64,000 nt of DNA from Raphanus sativus (Eukaryota > Streptophyta > Magnoliopsida > Brassicales > Brassicaceae): NCBI RefSeq assembly GCF_000801105.2, contig NC_079515.1, positions 18,747,407-18,811,406 on the forward strand. Reading direction: 5' to 3'. Of the stretch, positions 43,844-55,747 are shown piece after piece; the first letter of the stretch is position 1, and each line of letters begins with the position of its first letter. Under the pieces are notes generated by a model. The model saw nothing but the letters and a program-made list of their open reading frames with translations, searched no databases and was not told the DNA's origin. A program made the translations under genes and the position numbers.

Positions 43844-43967
43844 TTTTTTTGTCAACCGGTCACTTTTGGACATTTTAATCCTTAAACTGAGGTAAATAGG
43901 AGTCGAATCCCCGACATCATGGTCCGAAGGAAAAGCTCAGCAGCCATTAGACTACGAACAACCCGAC
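43844..43967 (-). mobile_element. tRNA-derived SINE
   Basis: On the minus strand an A box TAGTCTAATGG and a B box GGATTCGACTCC lie ~40 bp apart, followed by ~60 bp of tail region and an A-tail (T run at 43844-43850 on the + strand). The 17-bp direct repeats AAACATTTCTCTCTTTT (43827-43843 and 43968-43984) are the target duplication. A third copy of that phrase (43802-43818) precedes it as a local tandem repeat. This is a complete young-looking SINE, not a functional tRNA gene: no cloverleaf acceptor stem can be formed. Confidence 0.88.
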
Positions 43968-43984
43968 AAACATTTCTCTCTTTT

Positions 43985-45403
43985 ACTCTAGCAATTACCG
44001 GTAACAAGCTACATGATTTCTTCTTATTTTTTTCTTGGATTGATGGCTTCATGTACAAATTGACTCTCTGATTCAGTCCTCGATCAAATCTTATTATCTC
44101 TCTTGATCATGACTTGACCTCAGCCGAGTGCGTCTTTTCAATCAAGCCGAGATGTTATGTAAAATCTAATCTTTTATTATGTCAGGCCAACACCAACACT
44201 ATTAAGGAGACAATATCCTGATTTATCTCAATGCGTAGCTATTAACTTTATTTCATTAGTCCAAGTCATGCATATTCATTGCTCATAAGATATAGCTGGC
44301 TAGATTACAGTTTTCCATCTTGAGTATGTAATAAAATATTTAGACGTTTGATTTTATTCTAATGCCTAAGCTCGGCTGAATATGTAATAAACTAGGTGAC
44401 TAAAGATCTTGATTCCATGATTTTTTTTTATTAGCACTTAGGAGTATTAATTAATTTAAACAACACAAGAGTAACCATTTGTTTTATGAATACTGCGAAT
44501 GGTGCAACGCTGGTTGAAGAACAAAGATCATTAATACATATAATTTCATATGTATACAATTGATTAGATGAAACAATACAATATGTGATGTGATTATATG
44601 TAGCATCAAGATGCACGTTTAAAAAATAAAGGAACATATCTAGCAAGCGTGTGTATCATTTTTTTCTTACAAATGTTAAAATATCATTTCAACAAAATAA
44701 AAGATAAAGTTCTTTTTGGTAAAAATGTTAAATATTATTACCATTTTCCAATTTTTTACAGAAGTTTACAAAGACACTCCTAGCAAATAGAAAATAAAAA
44801 TTAAGGCAAGTACAACCTAAATACACTAACAATTCTAATCTAACAACTCTACCAAATGACAAGCATAATAATAACAAACTAAAGGAAAGTAAAGCCAAGC
44901 AGCTAGTGTTTCAAAAAAAAAAAGAAAAGCCAAGCAGCTAAAAGAACAAGCTATCGCTGAGACCACTAGGATTCACAATAGGTTGTCAACATATCACACA
45001 AAAAAAACAGACTCGGTAGAATACGGCTTGCAAAAAGTTCGGTTCAAAACGGATAACCTCAACACAATGGCATCTCCGAGATACATTGACAACATCACCT
45101 GTCTCCCAGCTAGCGAAGCTACACTGCAGCACCATACACCACAACAAGTTAAAATGAAGAGCCATTATTGAAGAAGGATGAACCGACTAGAAATGCCACT
45201 CTACCGTACCTGAAACAGAGAAAATAGAGCAAACCAGCACCACTCCGCATAGAGCAGTTAGGAAAAAGCCCTTGATCAATCCCCTGAGACTGACCAGAAC
45301 TACATGCGCTGTCACAGAACCGAGGACCTAGGATGACAAACCCATAGATCTTTGGTCCCATGTGTCTCTCCGCCGAAGAACCCGAAGAAGATCTATTCTA
45401 CCA
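43985..45403. other. intergenic DNA, possibly the 3' part of the minus-strand repeat next to it
   Basis: No host gene is supported. From about 44730 to 45400 the minus strand reads like a retroelement tail (a weak frame at 45149-45361, then T-rich sequence with TTTGTAAACTTCTGTAAAAA). It may belong to the same element as the tandem repeats at 45404-46352. Confidence 0.35.
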
Positions 45404-46344
45404 CGAAATAATTTCTTTACCCGACAAACCACCGTGAGATCTGACTGACGGGTCTAAAAGAACCAAGAGAATGACATGAGGCAAAATTGAGGAAACACTC
45501 CCACATAGCGGAACCTCAAGCTTCACCACCAGAACAGAACCGCGAGAGGAGCACACCCTAACCGAAGAAAGAGGAGGAGAGGTGTAGAAGAGAAATATAC
45601 TCGTCTTCAACACGTAGATCTAGACTCCAGATCTGAGCTTCCGCTGCTTCATCCACCCGAGAAACCATGAAAACCCGTTAAATCTCACCACCTCGCCACT
45701 ATTCCAAAACTAAAACCAACAGATCCGCGGTGATGGTCAAGTCTCACAACTACAAGCATATCAGAGCCGAGAGAAGGACTTCAAGCGAGGAGGAGAAACA
45801 GAGAAACAAAGGCGGAGTCTGCAGCAAAACGCGGCCGCTGAGAAGAACACATATCTAGAGTTTTTGATCCAAGAGAGAGATAGCGAGAGAGAAATAATGG
45901 CTTCACCCGGAAAACCACCATGAGATCCGACTGACGGGTCTAAAATAACCAGGAGAGAGACATAAGGCGAAATTGAAGAAACACTCCCCCAGACCGGAAC
46001 CTCAAACTCCATCACTGGAATAGAATCGCGAGAGGAACACACCCTAACCAAAGAAAAAAGAGGGGGGGGGTAGAAGAGAAAGATACTCGTCTTCAACACA
46101 TAGATATGGACCCCAGACCTGAACTTCCGCCGCCTTACCACCCGAGAAACCATGAAAACCCGCTAAATCTCACCACCTCGCCGCCGTTCCAAGACTAAAA
46201 CCAACAGATCCGCGGTGATGTCCAGCCTCAGAACTATAAGCATATCAGAGGCGATAGAGAGAAGGCTCCAAGCGAGGAGGAGAAACAAAGGCGGAGACGG
46301 CTGCGAAACGTGGCCGCTGAGCAGAACACAAATCAATGGTTTTT

Positions 46345-46352
<8 letters not shown>
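45404..46352 (-). repeat. two diverged ~480-bp tandem repeats
   Basis: Unit 1 (45404-45890) and unit 2 (45891-46352) are colinear. Shared phrases include CTGACGGGTCTAAAA, ACTCGTCTTCAACAC, CCCGAGAAACCATGAAAACC, CCAACAGATCCGCGGTGATG and AAGCGAGGAGGAGAAACA, with about one difference per ten bases by eye. The DNA is GC-rich for this region. On the minus strand each unit carries a similar open stretch (KTSIFLFY...GSVSSI...LDPSV-SHGG). Head-to-tail monomers of this kind resemble promoter repeats at the 5' end of LINEs, but the class is not established. Confidence 0.8.

Positions 46353-46430
<78 letters not shown>
46348..46430. repeat. (GA)n microsatellite with a short (TA)n core
   Basis: About 20 GA units, a short TATATATATATA, then about 14 more GA units. 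It starts where unit 1 of the neighbouring tandem repeat has only AAGAGAGAGATAGCGAGAGAG, so it grew from that seed. Confidence 0.95.
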
Positions 46431-46436
<6 letters not shown>

Positions 46437-46444
46437 AATGAAGG

Positions 46445-49023
46445 GCTTCTAAGTATGGTTCCACCACAAAAAGAAAAGAATTAAAAAGGAGGAAGCCGAA
46501 AGGCTTGAAAGATCAGAGAAGGCGATGAATCTGATCATTCTAAATTTGGGAGATCATGTGTTAAGGAAGATCAAGTTGCGTATGTCAGCTGCATCTACAT
46601 GGTCTACACTGGAGAGGTTATATCTTTCAAAGACTCTACCAAATATAATTCACTTGCAGCACAAATTCTATACCTTTAAGATGGTCGATACTCGGAGTAT
46701 GGATGAGAACATCGATTACTTCTTGAAGATTGTCTCTTACCTATCAAGCGTGAATGTAACTTTTTCAGAGGAGGTACAAGCGATTATGCTCCTGAATTCG
46801 TTTCCTTCACGGTTCTACTCTCTCGAAGAAACTCTTAAGTACGACAATGATACTTTGTCGTTGGAAGAGGTGACGAGTGCAGCAAGATCTAAAGATCAGG
46901 ATCCGAAGTCCTCTACAGCTTCACACGATATTGGTGAAGGATATTATGCCAGAGGAAGGACTGAAAAGAAGAATCATGTGAGGAATGATAAGGGCAAGTC
47001 TAGATCAACCTCAGGGTCTAGAATAACTTGCTAGTTCTGCAAGAAGCAGGGACACACCAAAAGGGAGTGTCATGCATACAAGAAGAAGTATGGTAGAGGA
47101 GTCGAAGAAGCTGATGCAGCGGTTATGATAGATCCTGATTCAGTGGATGATGCACTCTCGGTAGTAGATAGCTGGCATGATAAGTGGGTGATTGATTCTG
47201 GATGTTCCTACCACATGACGTGTAGGAGGGATTGGTTTCACATGTTTCAAGAGCTGACTTCGGAAAAAGTTCTTCTTGGTAATGATTGCGTGGTTGGAGT
47301 GTAAGAGATTGGTACTATCAACATCAAATCTTATGGAGGTTCTGTCAAGACACTCACGAATGTCATGTATATTCCGGAATACCTGATATCTACTGAAACC
47401 TTAGATTTATTAGGCTTTGAGCATAGTGGTGGACATGAGAAAACTAGATTTTACAAGCATGGTAAACTAGCTCTTGAGGGAACCTTGTCTGGGTCATTGT
47501 ACCTGTTAGATGGTGACACTGTGTCAGATGAAGTAAATTGCAGTGTCAGGAAGAAACCATCTAAGGATGAGACATTCTTGTGGCATAGACGTCTTGGACA
47601 CATGAGTATTAAGAATCTACAGATTTTTGCCTGGAAGGGGGTGATCGATATGAAGAGGATTGGTGTTTTTGGATTTATGTGAGAGATGTGTGATTGGGAA
47701 GCAGAAGAGATTAAGCTTCAATATCGGAAAACATGTTACATGTGAAGCTCTCGAATATGTACATGTTGATTTATGGGAATCTCCAGATGTGACGCCAAGT
47801 CTATCAAGGAAGCAATATTTACTATATATTATTGATTATTGCACAAGAAAGATCTGGGTATATTTCTTTGCAGCTAAAGGAGAACCCTTTAGCAAATTCT
47901 GTGAACGGAAGAAGTTGGTGGAGAATCAAGACAAGAAGAATGTATGTTGTCTCAGAACAGACAATTGACTTGAATTTTGTACGCATAGTTTAACAACTTC
48001 TCCAAGCACCATGGAATCAAGTAACATAGGACTTGTGCATATACACCACATCAAAATAGTGTAGATGAACGTATGAACGTGACTATGATGAAGAAAGTGA
48101 GATGCTTTATGGTTGAGTCGGGTCTAGAGGAACACTTTTGGGCTGAAGCGATGTCTACGTCAGCATATGTGACAAACAAGAGTCCATCTTCTGCAATAGA
48201 TGGGAACATTTCGGAGGAACTTTGGTTAGGCAAGAAGCCCGGTTATATGCACCTAAGAACATAGTTGCTAAGCGATATTCTTAGAGAGAGGGTATTGATT
48301 ATCAAGATGTGTTTTCACCCATCGTGAAACATGTGTCCATAAGGTCATGTTGTCAATTATAGTGAATCTAAATTTGGAGTTTGAGCAATTTGATGTAAAG
48401 ACTGTGTTTCTTCATGGTACACTTGAAGAAGAGATTTACATGGAGCAACTAGAGAGATTTCAGGTTAAAGAGAAAGATGATCACGTTTGTCTACTTCAGA
48501 AGGATCTTTATGGATCTAGATAAGAGAAGGTCAATCTCAAATTATGTTTTCATGTCTGGTGGGAAATACAATCAGCTGGAGATCAAGTCTACAAAGTGTA
48601 GTTGCTCTGTCAACGACTGAAGCGGAGTATATGGCGTTGGTTGAAGCGGTCAAAGAAGGAATGTGGTTAAGGGGCTTAGCGGAGGAGCTTGGATTCAAGC
48701 AAGACACTGTGGAGATATCGTGTCTCTCAAAGTGCATTGTGTCTAGCAAAGAACAATGTGCATCATGAGAGGACTAAGCACATCAGCCGAAAGATGCACT
48801 TTATCTGGGATATTATTGCTCAAGGTGATGTAAGTGTGAAGAAGATATGCACTTCTTGGAATCCTGCTGATATATTAACCAAGGTTGTTTTGATTAAGAA
48901 GTTTGAGGAAGCAGTGGTCTTCCTTGGGATGTCCGAACACTGAGGAGCATTCGGCATCGCCTGGCAAAGCACATGTTTGCTTAACCTAAGTAGTGGATCA
49001 TGTTTTATGTCATCAAGGTGGAG
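46445..49023 (+). pseudogene. Ty1/copia retrotransposon internal region, decayed
   Basis: Gag starts part-way in (EEAERLERSEKA near 46485, then the frame 46525-47031) and ends with a CCHC knuckle C-KKQGHTKREC interrupted by a TAG at 47032-47034. Protease follows (WVIDSGCSYHMT, ~47190), then integrase (LWHRRLGHMSIKNL, ~47580; CERCVIGKQKR; YVHVDLW), fragments of reverse transcriptase (YQDVFSPIVKH, FEQFDVKTVFLHG, ~48300-48480), and RNase H (ALSTTEAEYMALVEAVKEG, ~48606). Many stops and frame changes are present, most of the reverse transcriptase including its active-site box is missing, and no 5' LTR or primer site was found. A purine tract AAGGTGGAG (49015-49023) precedes the 3' LTR. Confidence 0.9.
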
Positions 49024-49025
49024 TT

Positions 49026-49409
49026 TATTGGGATTCGTCAGAGACTACGTCAAGGAATCCATCAGGGATTTTGTCAAGATTTGGTGATATAAATCAAACA
49101 AGATCACATAACTTAAACCAATAGAAGGACATCATATTAGAAAAATGAAATATCACTTTTATGGATATATGGAAGTTGATAGGATCCTGAAAATATTACT
49201 TTCATGGAGTTATGGAAGTTGAAAGTATTTTGGAATATTTACTAATAGGTTTATTGAAATAGGTGAATGCTCTAATCCAACTAGGTTAATGTAATTTAAC
49301 TCCTACTATATATGGAGAGCTTGTGTGATCTCCTCTCTCCTTGTCCAAGAAAAGACCGAGTTTGGTTTGTAAGCTTTGGTTGTATGTGTGTGTGTGTATG
49401 TGTGTGTGT

Positions 49410-49487
<78 letters not shown>

Positions 49488-49693
49488 TGCTGAGGTTTTG
49501 TATCTTTGTTGCCAAGCCCCAAACGTATCTATTCTAGGTGAACTCTGAACAAAAAAATTTTGTGTCCATCTTTTATATTTTTCGCGTTTTTCTTCTATTT
49601 TTCATAATTCTACAAATTTTCATAGTTTCTAACCAACGTCGACGAGTGCGTCAGAGAATGTGATAAACTCTCTGTGGTTGAGTTTTTCCAACA
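49026..49693 (+). repeat. 3' LTR of the copia relic
   Basis: Begins just after the purine tract with TATTGGGATTCG (expected TGTTGGG, one change) and ends TTTTTCCAACA, its inverse. It has a TATA-like ACTATATATGGAG at ~49303. A dinucleotide microsatellite makes up part of it. No second LTR is present in the window. Confidence 0.7.
49386..49484. repeat. compound (TG)n(GA)n microsatellite inside the LTR
   Basis: About 11 TG units with one interruption, then an almost uninterrupted GA tract of ~37 units. It produces long Ser-Leu or Arg-Glu frames that are not genes. Confidence 0.95.
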
Positions 49694-52600
49694 AATTCAT
49701 TGAAAAGCTAGTAAAGTAGCTTTGGACCTTTCTAGAGTGACAGATCCTCTTACATAGACAGAAACAGTCAAAACATTACAAAACATTACAAGACTAAAAA
49801 TGAAAAACGTTGCAAGATATTTTGTTCCAATGTTAAAATTGTAATGGCATGTGAATGTGTCCGTGTGATATCTTCGAACAGATTTAATGAGTCAAGTTGT
49901 CAATATATGTCGTCCTTATTGAATATCTTTCGCGTTAGAAGTTTTAATTTGAAAGCATATATAATGATTGTGTAAACGATAGGAAAATAGTGAACTTTTG
50001 CTCAATAGAATCCCTCAAAATAAAAAGGACAACATAGTCTAGTCCACTATACACTTGCCACAAAGGCACAACCTCCTCAAACTGTTCATGTGTGATAAAT
50101 TACATCATCGGCTTCACTTATCACTATATATTTAAATAGAGATTAAACTATGGACTAAAATTTAAGAATTGGACTAGATTAGCCTAAGCACAGGTCTTGT
50201 CTAATCTAAAGATTCAATCCAAATCAATATGAGATTTGTGAATCTCTTTTACTATAAAATCCAATGACGTAAATTTGCCTTTGAAGCAAATAGCAAAATG
50301 GTGTCGCGTTAGAATACAATGTAAAACAGATACCCATTGTTTAAACTAGGTTTAAGCTGTCACAAATTAGGTAGGTTAGAAATAGCATTTATAGGACAGT
50401 GAAACATGTATAAATTAATAATGTTGGAACTACATTAAAACTATTATTTTATTAATTTAAAGAGATTATTTATCTATATACTAATTAAATCAAACATTTA
50501 ATTTAGAACTATAAAATTATATTATTTTATAGAGATTTTTAGTATATATTAATTTATAGATTATTAATTTAAAGAAGTTATATTGTATATTATTTTTTAA
50601 TTAAATTAATTTCAAAATGGAATTAAATTTTATTTAAAGTTAAAGTTATTTGAAATGATAAATAGAATAACCAATAAAATTGTAATTAATTTTCTATTTT
50701 TGAAATAAAAATAGAGTAGAATTGAAAATATTTTATTTTAAAATAAAGTTCTGACCAGAAAATAAGTAGAATTGAAGATGTTCTTATAAATATGAAAACC
50801 TAGACGTTTTATAGATAAATTTTGTTAATTCTGTCTTGAACATCCATTTAACATGATTTTAGCTAACGCATCTAGTGCAGATAATATGTTATTTTTAGAA
50901 GAAAATTGCCAAATTATAACTTAAGACATTATCATTATTAAACATTAAATTGTTAATCATATCGCTATCTTAAAACCCCAATGTTTCTTGAGACACATCT
51001 GAGAAACTATTGGTTTGTATATTTAATATATTCATGTATATACCGTACTGTTAATCCTTAAACTATATCATTATATATGTGACTAGATTTGATCAAAAGA
51101 AAACAAATATATATATATGACTAGTTATCCACTCAATTCACAAGCTAATCACCAGAGCCTAATGGTTACCAAACGGATCGATTATATAGGAAACAGAGTA
51201 GTTTATATCTTGTAGAGATATGATTACATTTTTTTTACTATTTCAGACATTTGTACATCATTACATAAATACATTATCGACTATCATAGAAAAAAAATAT
51301 ATAGAGCAGATCATGACCTAATTCTTCCATACTACAATCCTTTTGTGCTAATTTGGAATTTAAAGTTCTCGTCGTTTTCAATTAGTACACTTGGCTCTTT
51401 TGTCTACACCACTAGTTTTACTTTCTACATTAAATTTAATAGGTCATCATTAGATAAGTTTTCAACTTAGGCATCACCCATCATCTTATACCCGCAAAAT
51501 GTTTTATATAGTAATAGCTTTAATTTTTAAAGCTTTTGGCTTGAAAATTATGGTAATCCTGCACCGCTTATAATATTTTTGTTATTTTATCAAATCCACA
51601 TATATGTAGGAACTCTATATGTAGTGTGACATGTCTCGTTTTTGTCGACAGCTATTAATGAGCTGTATATAATTTGATCAATTGTAGATTTCAGTGGTCA
51701 ATATAATCCCGAATATGCTTCTTTAGTGCCATTTGGAAGTGGATTATGCTTTGATTATTTGTGATTAAATGTCTAAAATGACTCTTCATGTAACGGCTGT
51801 TTTCATCCTAGTGGTTAATGAGAGATCATTATACTTTTCAAACGATTGGTTTAGTGGTTCAGAAGTAAGGAACGGGTGGTTTAAGTCAATTCCAAGTCTG
51901 GTCTATATGTTCACCAATAATCTTCCTGTCAATTTACGTATTATTTTCATATTATTAAATTTAAAATTGATCGATTAAAAACTAAATTATTTACACTTTA
52001 AGATAATATTTTTTTTGTGAGAAGATAAAAATATTTAATCCCATATATCTGAACGAAACTGATTAAGTTTTAGTTATACTGTATAAATCGTTTGAATTCT
52101 TAAAATTTTGTCAAAAAAAATCGTATGAATGCTTTTTTAAAAACCCCAAATTTATACTAGAAAAACTGATTATGTAAAATATAGTGATATAAAATTTTAT
52201 AGTTGTATGTAATTATATTATATAAGTGTTAGAGTATACAGATTTATTTTTATATTTTTAATATAATTAATCATTTTACTAATCTTATAAAATCAACAAT
52301 AATTTTATTTTTCATTACATAAATTTTAAATAAAAAATATATTTTGTGTTGAAAACCTGACTTTCTGTGAAAAATATTATTTATTGATATTAAAATCATT
52401 AGTAACCTTATTTATATTTGATTTTTTAGAAAATGATTGTAAATTTTAATAATTTCTACTTTTGTCATTAATAATTACAGTAATCTTAAAATTTATGTAA
52501 ATAGAAAAGGTAATCAATTTTAAAAACTAGCTGAACGAAAATAATTTTAAACTCATATAAAATAAAATCCATAAAATTCAAAGTATATATAATAATGTTT

Positions 52601-53574
52601 TTAGTTTAAACCCAAATAAAATGAAAATTCAATATATTTAAATCAAACAAAAATAAAAATAATTAATTAATTTTATTAAATTTAACAATAAAAAAAAAGA
52701 AACTAAATTGATACCACACTGATATTTGAATCAAACATCCCAAAAATAGAGAAAGCTTCAGGAAAAAACCTAGACCAAGTATTGGGAAAGAACTTAAGCT
52801 AGGTGAATAAGTTTCTCAAAACTATTTAGATTTATGTTTAAAATGAAATAATAAAACTCATTTTAATTAAAAGGTAAAGTACATGTATGTAATCATTTAA
52901 AATACGATATTATGAGACTAAAGTGGGACTACATAAGTTAAAAACTTGAGATATTTTGCAAATTACCCTATTTATTACTTTAAATTTTGAAAATTATACC
53001 CTTTTTTTTTAAACCACACTTTATAATATATTATGCTAAAACAATTAAATTTGAAATGATTATCATTACTTATATTGAAATAAGTAAATGTTAATATTTT
53101 AATATAATAAATATATAAAGTTTAGGAAATTCTTAAGGTTTATCAGAATATTTCAAGTTAAGGAAATATTTCAAAAAAGTTTTTAAAATATAATCTTACT
53201 GAAAGTTATTTCCCCTAAAAAAATACTAATTATTAGAAATATCTTATTTATGTAGACAACAAACTTTTTTAGAATCTATAATATTTTATATAATGAATTG
53301 AACTATCATTTTTGTTCTTTCTAAAAATTCCAAATAGGGTTTTTAGAAAAAAAGAGAAAAGCAAATAAAGTTTATATATCAAATGTGTAAAATTAATTAA
53401 AAACTATTTTAGTTTGCGAACGTGTTTCTGCTCATGTGACACAATAATGAATTTATGTTTGTAGCTACCAATGAAATTTACATTAGATCTACGAACATAT
53501 ATATTGGTAGGATAAACACCGGTATCTAATTTCTTTAAGAAATTAATATAACAAAAGAGGAGAAAGATTGTGAG
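49694..53574. other. AT-rich intergenic DNA, no gene
   Basis: About 3.9 kb without a supported gene or complete transposon on either strand. The sequence is very AT-rich, especially 50400-50750 and 52000-53300. Confidence 0.6.
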
Positions 53575-53587
53575 AAAGAATTTATAT

Positions 53588-55734
53588 CAAACAGGATGAA
53601 AGGGCTTCTTCCTCTCTTTATTTCTTTGGGTCAGTCTGCTTTCGTCAAAGACATGCTTATAATGGAGAATGTCTTGTTAACTTCTGAGCTTGTGAAGAGT
53701 TATCACAAAGATACGGTGACAGAGAGGTGTGCTGTGAAGGTGGATATATCTAAAGCTTTCGACTCCGTCCAGTGGTCGTTTCTGCTATCAGTACTTGCAG
53801 CTTTAAATTTTCCAGATAAATTCATTGTATGGATCAAGAAGTGTATAGAGTTGGCTTCCTTTTCGATTCAGGTCAATGGTGAGCTAGCAGGTTATTTTAA
53901 CAGCAAGAGAGGGCTACGTCAAGGGTGTGCGCTCTCCCCATATTTGTTTGTTATTAGTATGCAAGTCTTATCGAAGCTCTTGGATAAAGCTGCAATGGAA
54001 AGGAGGATAGGATACCATCCTTATTGTCAAGAGCTAAGCCTGACGCATATATGTTTTGCAGACGATGTCTTGGTGTTCTCGGATGGTAAGAAAAAATCTA
54101 TAGAAGGTATCTTGGCTGTTTTTCAACATTTTGCGAAAATGTCAGGGCTTAACATTAGCCTTGAAAAATCTACGCTCTATCTAGCTGGAGTCAAAGATGA
54201 TGATTTAGCTGCTATACTGGATCAATTTCCTTTCGACAAAAGGACTCTACCTGTAAGATATCTCGGCTTACCGCTTCTCACTAAAAGGATGAATGTACAC
54301 GATTACAGTCCTTTTATTGCCAGAATTCGATCAAGGGTCTCTTCTTGGACGGCTAGGCATCTGACTTTTGCTGGCAGACTCCAACTAATAGGCTTAGTGC
54401 TTTATAGCATCACCAATTTTTGGATGTCTGCTTACAGATTGCCGAATCAATGTATACAAGAGATCAATAGCATCTGTGCAGCTTTTCTATGGTCAGGCCC
54501 GGTTCTTTCCACTCAGAAAGCCAAAGTTGCTGGGGCAGATGTGTGTAAGCCAAAAGATGAAGGAGGTTTGGGCCTAAAGAATCTAACTGAGGAAAATAGA
54601 GTGGCGTGTTTGAAGTTAATATGGCGAATTCTCACTGCTCGATCTTCTCTATGGGTGAAATGGGTGTGGAAGTATCTTATAAGGAAAGGATCGTTTTGGA
54701 GTGTGGGAGAAAAAAGCAGTATGGGTTCATGGATGTGGAAGAAGCTTCTGAAGCTACGACCTTTAGCAATTCAACTTATAAGAGTGGAGGTAAATTGTGG
54801 TTCAAGAGCTTCATTCTGGTATGAGAATTGGTCTTCCTTGGGTCCGCTGATGGAGCTAGTAGGTGAGAGAGGTTGTATGGATCTTGGAATCTCAAAGTAT
54901 GCTACAGTGGAGAATGCTATCCAGATATATAGGCCAAAGCGTCATAGAGTCCAAGTTCTTCAGTTGATAAATCGAGAGATGGTGGCTCTAAGGGAACGTG
55001 GACTCAATCAGATAGAAGATACCTATATGTGGAAAAGGGAGAATGGAGAATTCAGAGAAGAGTTTATTACTTCACACACGTGGAATCTCACAAGAGTGCA
55101 GTCGCCGAAGGTTCCATGGTCTAGAGGAATATGGTTTGAAGGAGCTACACCTAAGTTTTCTTTTATTGCCTGGTTGGCTATACACAATAGATTAGCAACA
55201 GGTGATCGAGTTTTTAGGTGGAATCCTCAAGCTGTTTCCACTTGCTGGCTGTGTAAACTGGATCTTGAAACGAGAGACCATATCTTTTTTGATTGTCTTT
55301 TTTTCAAGAGAAGTTTGGAAGGGGACTATCAAAAATCTGATAGGACGCGGAAGCATTTATCAATGGTCGTGGATGATTAGTACTCTGGTGGATGGGCTAC
55401 GAGGAAGAAGTGAAACTTTTCTGTTGAGATATTGCTTTCAGGCTGTGGTGTATGCATTATGGCATGAGCGTAATATAAGGAGGGTGGGGGAAGCATCACA
55501 TACGACTGCTTGGCTTGTTGCAAGATTGGATAAGCTAATCAGGAATAGAATTACATCATTGAGAAGAAGAGAAGGAAGCAAGCACACGAAAATAATGGAG
55601 GTTTGGTTTGCTAGAGACTAAAGAAGATTAGAAAAGTAGGAAGTTTATTTTCTCTATCTTTTGTAAAGGAAGCCGAACAAACTCTGTAAAAACATTTTTT
55701 TTGTTTGGATAAATTTAAAATTCTTTCAAAAAAA
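53588..55734 (+). mobile_element. 5'-truncated LINE (non-LTR retrotransposon)
   Basis: Flanked by a 13-bp target duplication AAAGAATTTATAT (53575-53587 and 55735-55747) and ending in an A-tail. The long frame (53596-55380, 594 codons) starts inside reverse transcriptase: QSAFVKDMLIMENVLL, VDISKAFDSVQW, GLRQGCALSPYLF, and the catalytic box FADDVLVFSDG, followed by the C-terminal zinc-binding region (WLCKLDLETRDHIFFDC). A frame change near 55310 moves the rest into another frame (to 55621). Endonuclease and the first ORF are absent, as expected from incomplete reverse transcription, so the copy was immobile from the moment of insertion. Confidence 0.93.
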
Positions 55735-55747
55735 AAAGAATTTATAT

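Noticed and set aside
43860..43967. A tRNA gene on the minus strand
   Set aside because: A and B boxes are present but there is no acceptor stem; an A-tail and a 17-bp target duplication show that it is a SINE.
49286..49548. Ser-Leu-rich and Arg-Glu-rich reading frames
   Set aside because: They are translations of the GA/TG microsatellite in the copia LTR.
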